A DNA stretch of 11,880 nt from an uncultured Solobacterium sp. (GCA_905235315.1 CAJOLG010000031.1:1-11880); one strand, 5' to 3'. Positions 1 to 8,199 are shown, counted from the first letter of the stretch. Notes: generated by a model from the sequence alone, not told the origin. Numbers and translations are program-made.

Positions 1-180
1 TTCATAAGTGACAATCGCACGCATCTTCTTCCGCGTCAGAATCTTCGCATTATCCGCTGCCTGTGATACACCGAGGCCGAGAATCACAAGATTGCCAATG
101 AGAAAAAACGTCAACGTCAGTAAAAGTGATTTTGACGGTTTTCTTCTTACATATCTCAGTGCGCGCTGAATAAAATTCAT
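1..180 (-). CDS. ABC transporter permease (FtsX/MacB-like), N-terminal fragment
   Basis: This is the 5' end of a gene that leaves the window at base 1; 60 codons are visible. The protein starts MNFIQRALRYVRRKPSKS and continues into a hydrophobic stretch (about residues 19-38), then a polar, basic segment. A short amphipathic basic N-terminus, one membrane helix and then an outer domain is the usual beginning of FtsX/MacB-type ABC permeases in Firmicutes, which export peptides or lipids or act in antimicrobial-peptide response. The ATG at 178-180 is preceded by GAGG with a 9-base spacing. It lies 41 bp after the PASTA gene with no hairpin or clear promoter between them, so co-transcription is possible. 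Its ATPase partner is not in the window. The family call rests on the N-terminus alone; substrate and true length cannot be seen. Confidence 0.6.
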   Translation of the reverse strand, partial: MNFIQRALRYVRRKPSKSLLLTLTFFLIGNLVILGLGVSQAADNAKILTRKKMRAIVTYE

Positions 181-221
181 GTGTTATTGCCTCGAATGTT
201 TGATTTTGGTGCAGGGATAAA

Positions 222-2099
222 TCAACTGTTTTTGTACTTAACGACTATAGATGAACCTTCTTCAACCACGGTTGTGAAACTCTGGCCGGTTTTATATTCA
301 CCACTGCTGGTTTTTACCCAGACAAGAGGCGCATCCTCTTCAGTCGCAACCTCATAAGTACAGCTCATTTTATTTTTGTTACAGAATTTGTTAATGGCTT
401 CCAGGCTCGCAACATCATCAGTTGAAAAAATATATTGTTTTTTAGGAGTCACTGATGAGTCTTTGCCATCAGAAGAGCCATCGGAAGAGCCACCGGAGGA
501 GCCCGATCCCGAGCTGCTGTCTCCTGAATCAGGTTTTACCGTGCACGCTCCGCTTGATACCTGATAATTGATCCGGCTGTAGTTGTTTAACGGTCTGCCG
601 CATCCATCGGCCTGATCACTGGTTCCGTAATAACATGCATAACGGACAATCTGACCCGGTGTGGGATATTCATCACTGCAGGTCGGATACTGCCACTCGC
701 CCCACATGCCGGCCTGAATGTCGGCACCGTTGTAGTTCACATCATCGCACCATGCGTGAAGCTCAAGATAATCCTTGCCGAGCCATGCACGGGAATTGGT
801 TTCGAGAATCGGCATGTACAGCGAGATCGTAAGCTGTAATACATCCCCGGAATCGACGATGGAGCCGGGTGCTCTGTCCTGCGCAATTACCGAACCGAGC
901 GGCGCTTCGTTATAAATGGATTTCTTGACAATTACAACATTGTTTTCCTTGGCCGAAGACCAGGCTTCGAGCTGTTCCTTGCTGTAACCGACAAGGTTCG
1001 GAATCTTTACGCCCTTGCCTTTGGATACCGTTACGGTAAACACATCCCCTTCACTCATGGAAGCACCGGCTGCCGGTGTCTGGGTAATGATAATGCCGCT
1101 GTCCACGGTATCAGAGTTCATATCCTGGCGCACGATCTTGACCTTCTTATTGTTCGCCCAGGTCAGAGCGTCCGCATAATTCTTTCCCTGGAAGTTCTCC
1201 ACGGTCACCTGTCCGGCCGGTGCAGGTCCTTTCGAGCAGCGGATCGTCAGAGTGCTTCCGCGCACAAAGTCATTTTCCGAGACATTCTTGAGATCATACG
1301 CAATGACACCGCCGTTCTCTACCGTTGTGCTGTATTCGGTGGAAATCTTGGTCTTGGAAAGCTTGTTTTCATTCTTCCACTCCACCAGCTCGTCATACGT
1401 CATCGAACTGATATCCGGGAAGTCAATCGGTTCATTCGGATCAGCACCCTGTGAAACGACAAGTGTAATCGCCGTGTTCTTACGGATGTGTTTTCCCCCT
1501 TCCGGTGTCTGGGAGATGACCACATCACTGTCATATTCCGTACTGTATTCATAATTGCGGGCAATCGCCGTATTCTCGATCTTGTTCTGAGCTGCCCAGG
1601 AAGACACTTCACTCAGGCTGCGGCCGGTAAAATCCGGAAGCAGGATCGGTGCCCGCAGTAAAAAGAACCAGATCAGAAACAGGATCAGCAGAACAAGCGC
1701 AATCAGCCCTCCCAGCATCGGGCCGGTGAACGCGAATTTCGGTTTCTCTACTTTTACGCGTTCTTCTTCCGCAAAACTGGCAGGAGAAGAAGTTTCGTTT
1801 CCGTAAATATTCCGGGAGGAATCCTGTTCTTCTTCCGCTTCCTCCTCTTCTTCGTATTCTTCTTCCTCTTCATATTCTTCCGGCTCCGGTTCATTGACCG
1901 GTGCTGCCGGTGCAGGGGAAGGTTTCGGCCGGTATTCGGATGCCGGCTTTTCGGAAGGCATACTAAAGTCGTTTTCTTCCGGAATGACCTGTTTTTTCGG
2001 CACAAAATCATCGATCGTCCCAAACGAGGAGGTCTCTCCCCGTTTCTTTGCGTCGACGCTCTTGGCAAGTTCATTCATGAAATCCAGTTTATCTGCCAT
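222..2099 (-). CDS. Kinase-less PASTA-repeat membrane protein with cysteine-rich outer domain
   Basis: A 625-residue single-pass membrane protein. Residues 1-125 are predicted cytoplasmic, with Pro-rich and very acidic Glu/Tyr stretches (about 70-93) and no kinase motifs. One helix spans about 126-148. Outside, four PASTA-type repeats occupy about 151-217, 224-291, 296-361 and 364-428. A fifth (about 429-520) keeps the PASTA hallmarks (VNYNGADIQAG, YPTPGQIV) but carries cysteine-containing insertions. A Ser/Gly linker (about 523-552) and a last PASTA-like unit (555-624) follow. PASTA domains in Ser/Thr kinases and penicillin-binding proteins bind muropeptides or beta-lactams; here sensing or scaffolding at the wall is inferred. 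All eight cysteines (288, 451, 474, 489, 500, 519, 573, 580) are on the outer side. The ATG follows AGAGGG. The gene sits 58 bp after uvrB, at the end of a division/wall operon. Confidence 0.9.
   Translation of the reverse strand: MADKLDFMNELAKSVDAKKRGETSSFGTIDDFVPKKQVIPEENDFSMPSEKPASEYRPKPSPAPAAPVNEPEPEEYEEEEEYEEEEEAEEEQDSSRNIYGNETSSPASFAEEERVKVEKPKFAFTGPMLGGLIALVLLILFLIWFFLLRAPILLPDFTGRSLSEVSSWAAQNKIENTAIARNYEYSTEYDSDVVISQTPEGGKHIRKNTAITLVVSQGADPNEPIDFPDISSMTYDELVEWKNENKLSKTKISTEYSTTVENGGVIAYDLKNVSENDFVRGSTLTIRCSKGPAPAGQVTVENFQGKNYADALTWANNKKVKIVRQDMNSDTVDSGIIITQTPAAGASMSEGDVFTVTVSKGKGVKIPNLVGYSKEQLEAWSSAKENNVVIVKKSIYNEAPLGSVIAQDRAPGSIVDSGDVLQLTISLYMPILETNSRAWLGKDYLELHAWCDDVNYNGADIQAGMWGEWQYPTCSDEYPTPGQIVRYACYYGTSDQADGCGRPLNNYSRINYQVSSGACTVKPDSGDSSSGSGSSGGSSDGSSDGKDSSVTPKKQYIFSTDDVASLEAINKFCNKNKMSCTYEVATEEDAPLVWVKTSSGEYKTGQSFTTVVEEGSSIVVKYKNS
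1821..1892 (-). repeat. Acidic GAA/GAG low-complexity tract in the PASTA gene
   Basis: An imperfect purine-rich GAA/GAG repeat (read on the minus strand) encodes residues 70-93, in which EEYEEEE-type units recur. It lies in the cytoplasmic part just before the membrane helix. Such tracts are prone to replication slippage, so length may vary between strains; any role (charge spacer, partner binding) is inference. Confidence 0.7.
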
Positions 2100-2122
2100 A
2101 CATTTGCCCTCTGATTTACTGT

Positions 2123-2128
2123 ACTATA
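2123..2128 (-). promoter_or_regulatory. Possible -10 box upstream of the PASTA gene
   Basis: TATAGT on the minus strand lies in the 58-bp gap between uvrB and the PASTA gene, about 24 bp before the start codon. No good -35 hexamer is found 16-18 bp upstream. It may be a weak internal promoter that lets the PASTA gene be expressed apart from the operon; read-through from uvrB is equally possible, since no terminator hairpin is visible in the gap. Confidence 0.3.
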
Positions 2129-2157
2129 CTTTGCGCCTCTTGTGACTAAGGGAATGC

Positions 2158-4131
2158 TCAGTCCTCGGACTTCAGTTCGAAAATCATGTCGCGGAGTTCT
2201 GCAGCACGTTCGAAATCCAGCGCGCCGGCGGCTTCCCGCATCTCCGCTTCCATATCCGCAATCAGCTTATCCTTGTCCCTGGCCGCAAGTTTTGCCTTCT
2301 TTTTGATGTACTTCGCCGCCATCTCACGGGTTTCCTTTCCGCGGATCGCCGCATCCACCGGTTTGATAATGGTGGTCGGTGTAATGCCGTGTTCCAGGTT
2401 GAAGGCTTCCTGAATGGCGCGGCGCCGCTCCGTCTCGCGGATCGCCCGCTCCATACTTCCCGTCATGACATCTGCGTACATATGCACTTCGCCGGAAGCG
2501 TTTCGTGCGGCACGCCCGATCGTCTGGATGAGGGAACGCTCGCTTCGCAGGAATCCTTCCTTGTCCGCATCAAGGATACAGACGAGGGAGACTTCCGGAA
2601 TATCAAGTCCTTCCCGGAGAAGGTTGATACCGACGATGATATCTACTTTCCCGAGTCTGAGATCCCGGATGATCTCGGTACGTTCCAGGGTCTTTGTCTC
2701 ATGGTGCAGATAAGCCACTTTATACCCGCGCTCCTTGAGATAATCGGTAAGGTCTTCCGCCATCCGCACAGTGAGGGTTGTGATCAGAACACGCTCATTG
2801 CGCTTTACGCGGATATCAATCTGTTCGCAGATATCATCCACCTGCCCTCTGGTCGGCTTGACAATCACCTTCGGGTCAAGCAGGCCGGTCGGCCGGATGA
2901 TCTGTTCCACGACCTGATGATCTACATGTTCGAGTTCATAATCCCCCGGTGTCGCAGAGCAGTAGATCACCTGCGGGACAATGTTCTCAAATTCATCAAA
3001 CCGCATCGGCCGGTTTTCCAGGGCGGAAGGAAGACGGAATCCGTATTCCACAAGGGTCTCCTTGCGCTGCCGGTCACCGTTGTACATACCGCGGATCTGC
3101 GGCAGGGAAACATGCGACTCGTCCACGATCAGCAGCATATCCTTCGGAAAGTAGTCAAACAGATTCCAGGGCCGCTGGCCGGGTTTCCGTCCGTCGATAT
3201 GCATGGAGTAGTTTTCAATGCCCGAGCAGTATCCGTTTTCCCGCAGTGCTTCGAGATCAAACCGGGTCCGCTGTTCCAGCCGTTCCGCCTCCAGCGGTTT
3301 ATTGTTGTCGCGGAAAAACTTCAGCCGGTCCTCCAGTTCGGTTTCAATATCGGCGCATGCCCGGAACATCTGTTCCCGGCTGCGGGCATAGCCGCTGGCC
3401 GGAAAGATGTTGTAGAACTGATAGGCGTTCTGCACATGCGCTGTCACCGGATCGATTTCCGTGATCCGCTCGATTTCATCGCCGAACATCTCAATGCGGA
3501 TATTGAACTGATCCGTATAGCTCGGCGTCACATCGATGACATCGCCGCGCACCCGGATGGTGCCGCGTGTCTGATCCGTATCATTGCGGCGGTACTGCAG
3601 ACTGATGAACTTCCGCAGAAGATCGTTCCGCTCATAGCTCTCGCCGACCCGGATCGTAAAGAACATATCCTTGTACTGACTCGGATCGCTCGCCGCATAG
3701 ATACACGCAACGGAAGCGACAACGATCGTATCCCTGCGCTCAAGCAGGGAGTTGAGGGTTGATTCCCGGAACATGTCGAGTTCATCATTGATCGCCGCGG
3801 TCTTTTCAATATACATGTCATTCTTCGGCATGTACGCTTCCGGCTGATAGTAGTCAAAATTTGATACAAAAAACTCTACCCGATTTCGCGGAAAGAGTTC
3901 TTTGAACTCGCTGTAGAGCTGACCTGCCAGTGTTTTGTTGTGGGAAAAAACCAGTGTCGGGCGGTTTACCCGGGCGATGATGTTCGCCATGGTGAAGGTT
4001 TTTCCGGTACCGGTAGCACCTTCCAGAACCTGTTCTTTTTTTCCGGCTTCAATCCCCTGCACAAGCTGTTCGATTGCCTCCGGCTGATCGCCGGTCGGCT
4101 GAAACGGAGAGACCAGTTCAAATTGTTCCAT
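2158..4131 (-). CDS. uvrB: UvrABC excision nuclease subunit B
   Basis: UvrB is the damage-verification helicase-like subunit of nucleotide excision repair; it is loaded on DNA by UvrA and recruits UvrC for incision. At 657 residues it is full length. Seen motifs: Walker A GATGTGKT (38-45), the beta-hairpin region YYQPEAY (94-100) that inserts between strands at lesions, the DEAD-box-like DESH (337-340), helicase motifs V/VI around 501-544 including GINLLREGLD and QTIGRAARN, and a C-terminal UVR motif (about 622-655) that contacts UvrC. The start overlaps the end of the protease gene by 14 bp and has its own AAAGGAAG ribosome binding site, so translation is probably coupled. uvrA, often next to uvrB, is not downstream here; a PASTA gene follows instead. 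Confidence 0.98.
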   Translation of the reverse strand: MEQFELVSPFQPTGDQPEAIEQLVQGIEAGKKEQVLEGATGTGKTFTMANIIARVNRPTLVFSHNKTLAGQLYSEFKELFPRNRVEFFVSNFDYYQPEAYMPKNDMYIEKTAAINDELDMFRESTLNSLLERRDTIVVASVACIYAASDPSQYKDMFFTIRVGESYERNDLLRKFISLQYRRNDTDQTRGTIRVRGDVIDVTPSYTDQFNIRIEMFGDEIERITEIDPVTAHVQNAYQFYNIFPASGYARSREQMFRACADIETELEDRLKFFRDNNKPLEAERLEQRTRFDLEALRENGYCSGIENYSMHIDGRKPGQRPWNLFDYFPKDMLLIVDESHVSLPQIRGMYNGDRQRKETLVEYGFRLPSALENRPMRFDEFENIVPQVIYCSATPGDYELEHVDHQVVEQIIRPTGLLDPKVIVKPTRGQVDDICEQIDIRVKRNERVLITTLTVRMAEDLTDYLKERGYKVAYLHHETKTLERTEIIRDLRLGKVDIIVGINLLREGLDIPEVSLVCILDADKEGFLRSERSLIQTIGRAARNASGEVHMYADVMTGSMERAIRETERRRAIQEAFNLEHGITPTTIIKPVDAAIRGKETREMAAKYIKKKAKLAARDKDKLIADMEAEMREAAGALDFERAAELRDMIFELKSED

Positions 4132-5803
4132 AGCGGTCTTCCTTTCCGATTACAGGCGTAACCGCCTCATACATCAGTACGTTTCCGGACACAGCTGACG
4201 TCGGGGCTTCTTCCGCTTCCGTCTGCTGAGCATTCTCCGCCGGAGAAGCCGTGCGCAGGATTTCCAGCGCGCGCTGATACGGGAAGTCGGTCTCGTCGCT
4301 GACCGTCCATTTCTGAATGACCGCAGAAATCAGACTGCCGTAAACATCCTTGTCGATCACTTCCGTTTCCTTCATGCCGGCGTCTTTTTCAAACGCCAGC
4401 AGTGCGCTGCGTGTTTCTTCCGAGTAATACCCGTCGGTACGCTTGGGATCATAGCCGAGATAATCCAGACACAGCTGTGCTTCCGCAATAATCCCGTTCA
4501 CATCATCCGGCCGATAGGTTTCATCTTCTTCCATCGCGGTATATGCGGTACTGAGAACCGGATGAAGCTGCACGGTTTCATCCGGCGTAATGCCGGTTCC
4601 GTTGATCCAGATTCCGTTGGGGCTCTTCCAGATACTGTCGGTATATTTCAGCGCGCTTCCGTCATCGTAATACTGGGTGACCTGCACGCTTCCTTTTCCG
4701 TAGGTTGTAACACCGACCACCGTCACATCATCGCGGTTTTCCTTCATGCCGAGCGTGAATGCCTCGGCTGCGCTTGCCGTATTTTCATTGACGAGAATCA
4801 CGATCGGTGAAAACTGCGTATATTCACCGCCGTCCGTCTTGTTTACTTCCTTACTGCCGTCGGAGTACTCCCGCCGGATGAACACCTTGTCCTTGGGCAG
4901 CAGGAGGCTGATGACACCGCGCAGCGTTTCGAGATATCCCCCGCCGTCATCCCGCAGGTCGATGATCAGCCCGGTGACTTCTTCTTCCGCAAACTGATCC
5001 AGAAATTCCTGCACTTCGGTTTTGGTTGTTTCGCCGAACTGTTCGATGGCAATCATTCCGATTCCGTCTTCGCACACCGTGCCGTCCACGGTATGGCCGA
5101 CTTTCCCGCGTTTGATATCGAGCGTGACTAGCTCTTCGCCGCGCTGGAAGACCATGGTTACGATCGTCCCTTCTTCGCCCTGGACAAGTGCCTTGATCTC
5201 ATCCGTGGTCATATTTTCGGTGATGACCCCGTCTACCGAATGAATGATATCACCGGCCTGGACGCCTGCCTTTTCTGCCGGCGAATCCCGGAAGACCCGG
5301 GTGATCACCTGGAGGCCGTTTTCAAGATTGGTGAACTGCACGCCGATACCGACGAAATCCCGGTTGATGCCCTGGGTAAACTCCTGAATCTCTTTGGCAG
5401 ACATATAGGTGGTATGCGGATCTTCTTCATTGGATGTCATTCCGTACAGCGCCTGATCCACCAGCCGGGTATCGAGATTTTCAATCGAGTTGGAGAAATA
5501 CCAGTACCGGCTCATGACCTCCATGACATTGGAGATCTTCTCTTCCGACTTCTGCGTCGTCACATAGGTGATCCCATGCCGGATATTGTTGAAAAACGGA
5601 ATCGGCCGGAAACTCCCGAACAGCCAGCCAAGGAGAAGTGCAAACACACTGAAAACCACCAGCAGGATCCGCAGCCTGCGGGCAGTTTTCTTAAGCGTCT
5701 GATTGTCGGACTTCAGTTCATCCTCATACTGAAAGCGTTCCAGCGGGATCATGTGGGTAACTTCCAGTCCGTCCTTTTCTGTTTCCGATGGGTTCCGTTT
5801 CAT
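4118..5803 (-). CDS. ctpA: S41 family C-terminal processing protease with peptidoglycan-binding domain
   Basis: A membrane-anchored carboxyl-terminal processing protease of 561 residues. Order: short cytoplasmic N-terminus, one membrane helix (about 43-66), a PDZ domain (about 140-235, with VGIGVQF and AGVQAGDII) that selects substrate C-termini, and the S41 catalytic core with Ser344 in NTASAAEAF and Lys370 in YGKGSVQ forming the usual Ser/Lys dyad. A PG_binding_1-like unit follows (about 436-495, with LDYLGYDPKRTDGYYS), then a Thr/Ala/Glu-rich tail. Relatives such as CtpB, Prc and Pseudomonas CtpA cleave exported proteins, including wall hydrolases or sporulation regulators; the target here is unknown. 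Two cysteines (244, 445) are exposed outside. The ATG at 5803 has a weak ribosome site; the ATG at 5750-5752 (residue 18), preceded by GGAAG, is a plausible alternative. It lies 18 bp after the M23 hydrolase gene. The symbol is by family. Confidence 0.93.
   Translation of the reverse strand: MKRNPSETEKDGLEVTHMIPLERFQYEDELKSDNQTLKKTARRLRILLVVFSVFALLLGWLFGSFRPIPFFNNIRHGITYVTTQKSEEKISNVMEVMSRYWYFSNSIENLDTRLVDQALYGMTSNEEDPHTTYMSAKEIQEFTQGINRDFVGIGVQFTNLENGLQVITRVFRDSPAEKAGVQAGDIIHSVDGVITENMTTDEIKALVQGEEGTIVTMVFQRGEELVTLDIKRGKVGHTVDGTVCEDGIGMIAIEQFGETTKTEVQEFLDQFAEEEVTGLIIDLRDDGGGYLETLRGVISLLLPKDKVFIRREYSDGSKEVNKTDGGEYTQFSPIVILVNENTASAAEAFTLGMKENRDDVTVVGVTTYGKGSVQVTQYYDDGSALKYTDSIWKSPNGIWINGTGITPDETVQLHPVLSTAYTAMEEDETYRPDDVNGIIAEAQLCLDYLGYDPKRTDGYYSEETRSALLAFEKDAGMKETEVIDKDVYGSLISAVIQKWTVSDETDFPYQRALEILRTASPAENAQQTEAEEAPTSAVSGNVLMYEAVTPVIGKEDRYGTI
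4138..4145 (-). promoter_or_regulatory. Ribosome binding site of uvrB inside the upstream gene
   Basis: AAAGGAAG on the minus strand lies 6 bases before the uvrB ATG and within the last codons of the S41 protease gene. It supports the ATG at 4129-4131 and the 14-bp gene overlap. Confidence 0.7.
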
Positions 5804-5821
5804 GTCAAAACTGCTCTTTTC

Positions 5822-7285
5822 TTATGCGCCGAACAGGGATTCCGGCTTTACACGGCAAGGTGCGCCGACCCCGTTTTCACACAGCCGGGAGAGACCTGCG
5901 CTTCCCCAGCCGCATCCGAATGCGAGATCACCGTCCCAGGTTTTCGCGTAGTTTGTAAAGTTTTCTGCTGCACCGAGGTAGAAGACCTCAATATGACAGT
6001 GCGGACCGGAGCTGTTTCCGGTTGAGCCGACAAGACCGATCTGCTGGCCGGCCATGATAATGGTTCCCTTGGCGACAACCGATCCCAGCTGCATATGCAG
6101 GTACTTGACCGCATAGAGTCCGCCGTTGATTTTGGTCAGCAGATACGCCTGGTTTCCGCCGCCCCACGAGCCGCCGATATTGGCACCGCATCCGTTGCCG
6201 AGACCGCCGCTGTCACAGCCGTCCGCAGAATGCAGAATAACGCCGTTTCCGACCGCAAGAATACGGGAACCCGCGGGGCCGGAGAAGTCGCCTCCAAGAT
6301 GCACACCGCCGCTGGCGTAATGCCAGGTTCCGGCATAGGGATTGATCCGGATTGACGGCACGGGATAGGTCCACCCGGCAGTCGCCACAACTTCGTTGAG
6401 TTTTTCCGAGATCGCTTCCATGAGTTCCTGGATGGCTTCGATTTCCGCGGCGTAGCGGTTGCCTTCGGCTTCGAGATCTGCGCTTCTCTGCTGGTATTCC
6501 TGTTCGATGACCTGGGCCTGATACATCAGGCTGAGGTACTCGTTCTGTTTCTCAACGACTTCCTCTTTCTTCTTCTGGAGAAGTTCTTTCTCCTCCTCCA
6601 CTTCCTGCTTGTCGCTGTTGAGCTGTTCAATCAGGGCAGCGAGGTCTTCCATTACCTTGGTGTCATACCGGGTAATATCGCTGAGCCCGTTTGCGATCCG
6701 GATAAAGTCTTCGAAGGTCCGGGCACCCATGAGAATATCCAGATACTGGTTGAGACGCATGGTGCGCTGCTGGATCTCCATCCGTTTACGGATCTTCTCC
6801 TCTGCCGCATCGATCGATGCCTGGTTTTCCTCAATCTTCTTTTCCAGGTCGGCAATCTTCTTTTCGCTGACCGCGATCTGCCCGTTGATTTCGGCAATCT
6901 CCCCGTTCAGCGACGCAGCCTCCTGCTGGTATTCGGCAACTTTGCCCGCATAGTAAAGGATATCTGCCGCGATCTTTTCCCGCTGGCTTTCGATATCCCG
7001 GATTTTTTCACTCAGGCTGGCCGTCGAATTGGACTTCGTCTGAATATAGGCCATGCACTGGCTCTTCTGCGCCTGTGTCAGTTCCGCCGTGCCGGTGCAG
7101 AGCCCCGTCCAGTATTCATCATCGGAATACGTATTATCCTCAGAGGACGAGCCGGAAGAATCAGAAGATTCTGCAGTCTCCTCGCTGTCATCGTCGGGCT
7201 CCTGTTCGCCGACTGCGTATACCGGTGTGAGTGCCGCGCTGAAGAAAAGCACACAGCCGAGCAGTGCGTTCAACAGCCTGCGCAT
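5822..7285 (-). CDS. Secreted coiled-coil LytM (M23) peptidoglycan hydrolase, EnvC/PcsB-like FtsEX partner
   Basis: A 487-residue exported murein hydrolase. A signal peptide (1-24, ending TPVYA) is followed by an acidic Ser-rich segment (about 27-55), a long coiled coil (about 87-295), and a C-terminal M23 peptidase domain (about 305-440). The zinc and catalytic residues are intact: HLGGD (His329, Asp333), His397 in KYLHM, and HCH (His429, His431), so unlike E. coli EnvC the domain should cut peptide cross-bridges itself. The coiled coil matches the part of EnvC, PcsB and CwlO that docks on FtsX. The ATG at 7283-7285 overlaps the ftsX stop as TGATG and has GAGGTGG 8 bases upstream; a GTG at 7297 is open but lacks a ribosome site, so I reject it. 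The mature protein has eight cysteines, four of them after the HCH motif or in it, and a Gly-rich insertion (about 350-380) bracketed by Cys357 and Cys366. Confidence 0.93.
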   Translation of the reverse strand: MRRLLNALLGCVLFFSAALTPVYAVGEQEPDDDSEETAESSDSSGSSSEDNTYSDDEYWTGLCTGTAELTQAQKSQCMAYIQTKSNSTASLSEKIRDIESQREKIAADILYYAGKVAEYQQEAASLNGEIAEINGQIAVSEKKIADLEKKIEENQASIDAAEEKIRKRMEIQQRTMRLNQYLDILMGARTFEDFIRIANGLSDITRYDTKVMEDLAALIEQLNSDKQEVEEEKELLQKKKEEVVEKQNEYLSLMYQAQVIEQEYQQRSADLEAEGNRYAAEIEAIQELMEAISEKLNEVVATAGWTYPVPSIRINPYAGTWHYASGGVHLGGDFSGPAGSRILAVGNGVILHSADGCDSGGLGNGCGANIGGSWGGGNQAYLLTKINGGLYAVKYLHMQLGSVVAKGTIIMAGQQIGLVGSTGNSSGPHCHIEVFYLGAAENFTNYAKTWDGDLAFGCGWGSAGLSRLCENGVGAPCRVKPESLFGA

Positions 7286-8199
7286 CAGCGCTTCCACCTC
7301 AGGTACTTACTGACGGAGAAGAACGATCCCAGCAGGCCGACCACAACGCCGATTGCCAGCAGAATCGTGCACGCCCTGGGCAGGAAGGTTTCCGGCGGGA
7401 TCAGGCTGAACATCTGGGTCAGCAGATAGCCGCCTGTAAATTTGTATATAGCGCGGTAGAAATAATCCGTCAGGATGATCGGCAGAAGAGCGCCGAGAGC
7501 GCCGATGATGATGCCCTCCACCACAAACGGGGAACGGATAAATCCGTTGCGTGCACCGACATTGCGCATAATCGCAATCTCATCCGCGCGGGCCATGATC
7601 GTCAGTTTGATGGTATTGGCAATCAGGAAGATCGCAAGCACGGACAGCGCCAGCGCAAGCAGGCCGCCGCCGGTCCGGATCGATCTCAGCATATATACCA
7701 GCTGCACGGCCGAAGCACCGCCGAAGTTGACGGAGTCAATGCCCTCGATTTCGCGAATCGCATCCGCAACGCTCTGCAGGCTGTTTCCGTCCTTGACGGT
7801 GACATAGAACGCATCGTGCATCGGGTTGTCCTCTTCAAACGGGCGGAACGCCTCTTTGGTGCGCTCATCGGAAAAGGAATCGAGATAATACTGGAATTCG
7901 GCCGCCTTGTCCGAGAAGGTGACGGTATCTACGCCTTCGATATCCTGGATCGCAAGGCCGATGCGGTCTTCCTCTTCGGCAGACTCATGGTCGTAGTCCA
8001 CCGTTGCGGAGATCTGAACCGACTGTTCGATCCCCTGGGTGAAGCGGCTGACATTCATGGTAAAAATCAGAAACAGGCTGATGATAATCAGGGTAATGGT
8101 AACGGCAGATCCGGACTGCAGCGACATCGCGCCGTGCCGGAAGACGCCGAGGAATCCCTCTTTGATCGGTCTCCAGATTCTACTGATCATGCTGGACAT
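7285..8199 (-). CDS. ftsX: Cell division ABC transporter transmembrane subunit FtsX
   Basis: FtsX is the membrane half of the FtsEX complex, which passes ATP-driven conformational change to wall hydrolases at the division site or side wall. The 304-residue protein shows the family layout: cytoplasmic N-terminus, helix 1 (about 29-49), a large outer domain (about 50-170) that binds the hydrolase coiled coil, and three further helices (about 177-200, 222-245, 275-298). The cytoplasmic loop EIAIMRNVGA (207-216) is the usual FtsX coupling signature that contacts FtsE. It overlaps ftsE by 20 bp and is joined by TGATG to the M23 hydrolase gene, its likely partner. Two start codons are possible, ATG at 8199 or 8190 (residue 4); the leader holds GGAGGAAGGAGGG and can serve either. 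The only cysteine lies in helix 4. Confidence 0.97.
   Translation of the reverse strand: MSSMISRIWRPIKEGFLGVFRHGAMSLQSGSAVTITLIIISLFLIFTMNVSRFTQGIEQSVQISATVDYDHESAEEEDRIGLAIQDIEGVDTVTFSDKAAEFQYYLDSFSDERTKEAFRPFEEDNPMHDAFYVTVKDGNSLQSVADAIREIEGIDSVNFGGASAVQLVYMLRSIRTGGGLLALALSVLAIFLIANTIKLTIMARADEIAIMRNVGARNGFIRSPFVVEGIIIGALGALLPIILTDYFYRAIYKFTGGYLLTQMFSLIPPETFLPRACTILLAIGVVVGLLGSFFSVSKYLRWKR
7294..7300 (-). promoter_or_regulatory. Ribosome binding site that fixes the M23 hydrolase start
   Basis: GAGGTGG on the minus strand, 8 bases before the ATG at 7285 and inside the ftsX 3' end. It supports the TGATG-coupled start over the upstream GTG codon, which itself falls within this site. Confidence 0.75.

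Noticed and set aside
450..533. Ser/Gly-rich repeated codons in the PASTA gene as a possible repeat array
   Set aside because: It is an ordinary flexible linker between outer domains with imperfect codon repetition, not an array of a genetic element.
2389..3762. A 457-codon open frame on the plus strand opposite uvrB
   Set aside because: It is fully antisense to a clear, complete uvrB gene, has no recognisable domain or good ribosome site, and its His/Arg/Pro-rich composition is that of a reverse-frame shadow.
5240..6025. A 261-codon plus-strand open frame spanning the protease/M23 junction
   Set aside because: Crosses two well-supported genes in antisense, with no domain signature.
7286..7297. 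GTG start at 7297 for the M23 hydrolase (four extra residues)
   Set aside because: The GTG lies within the GAGGTGG ribosome site that serves the ATG at 7285, and the ATG gives a standard signal peptide.
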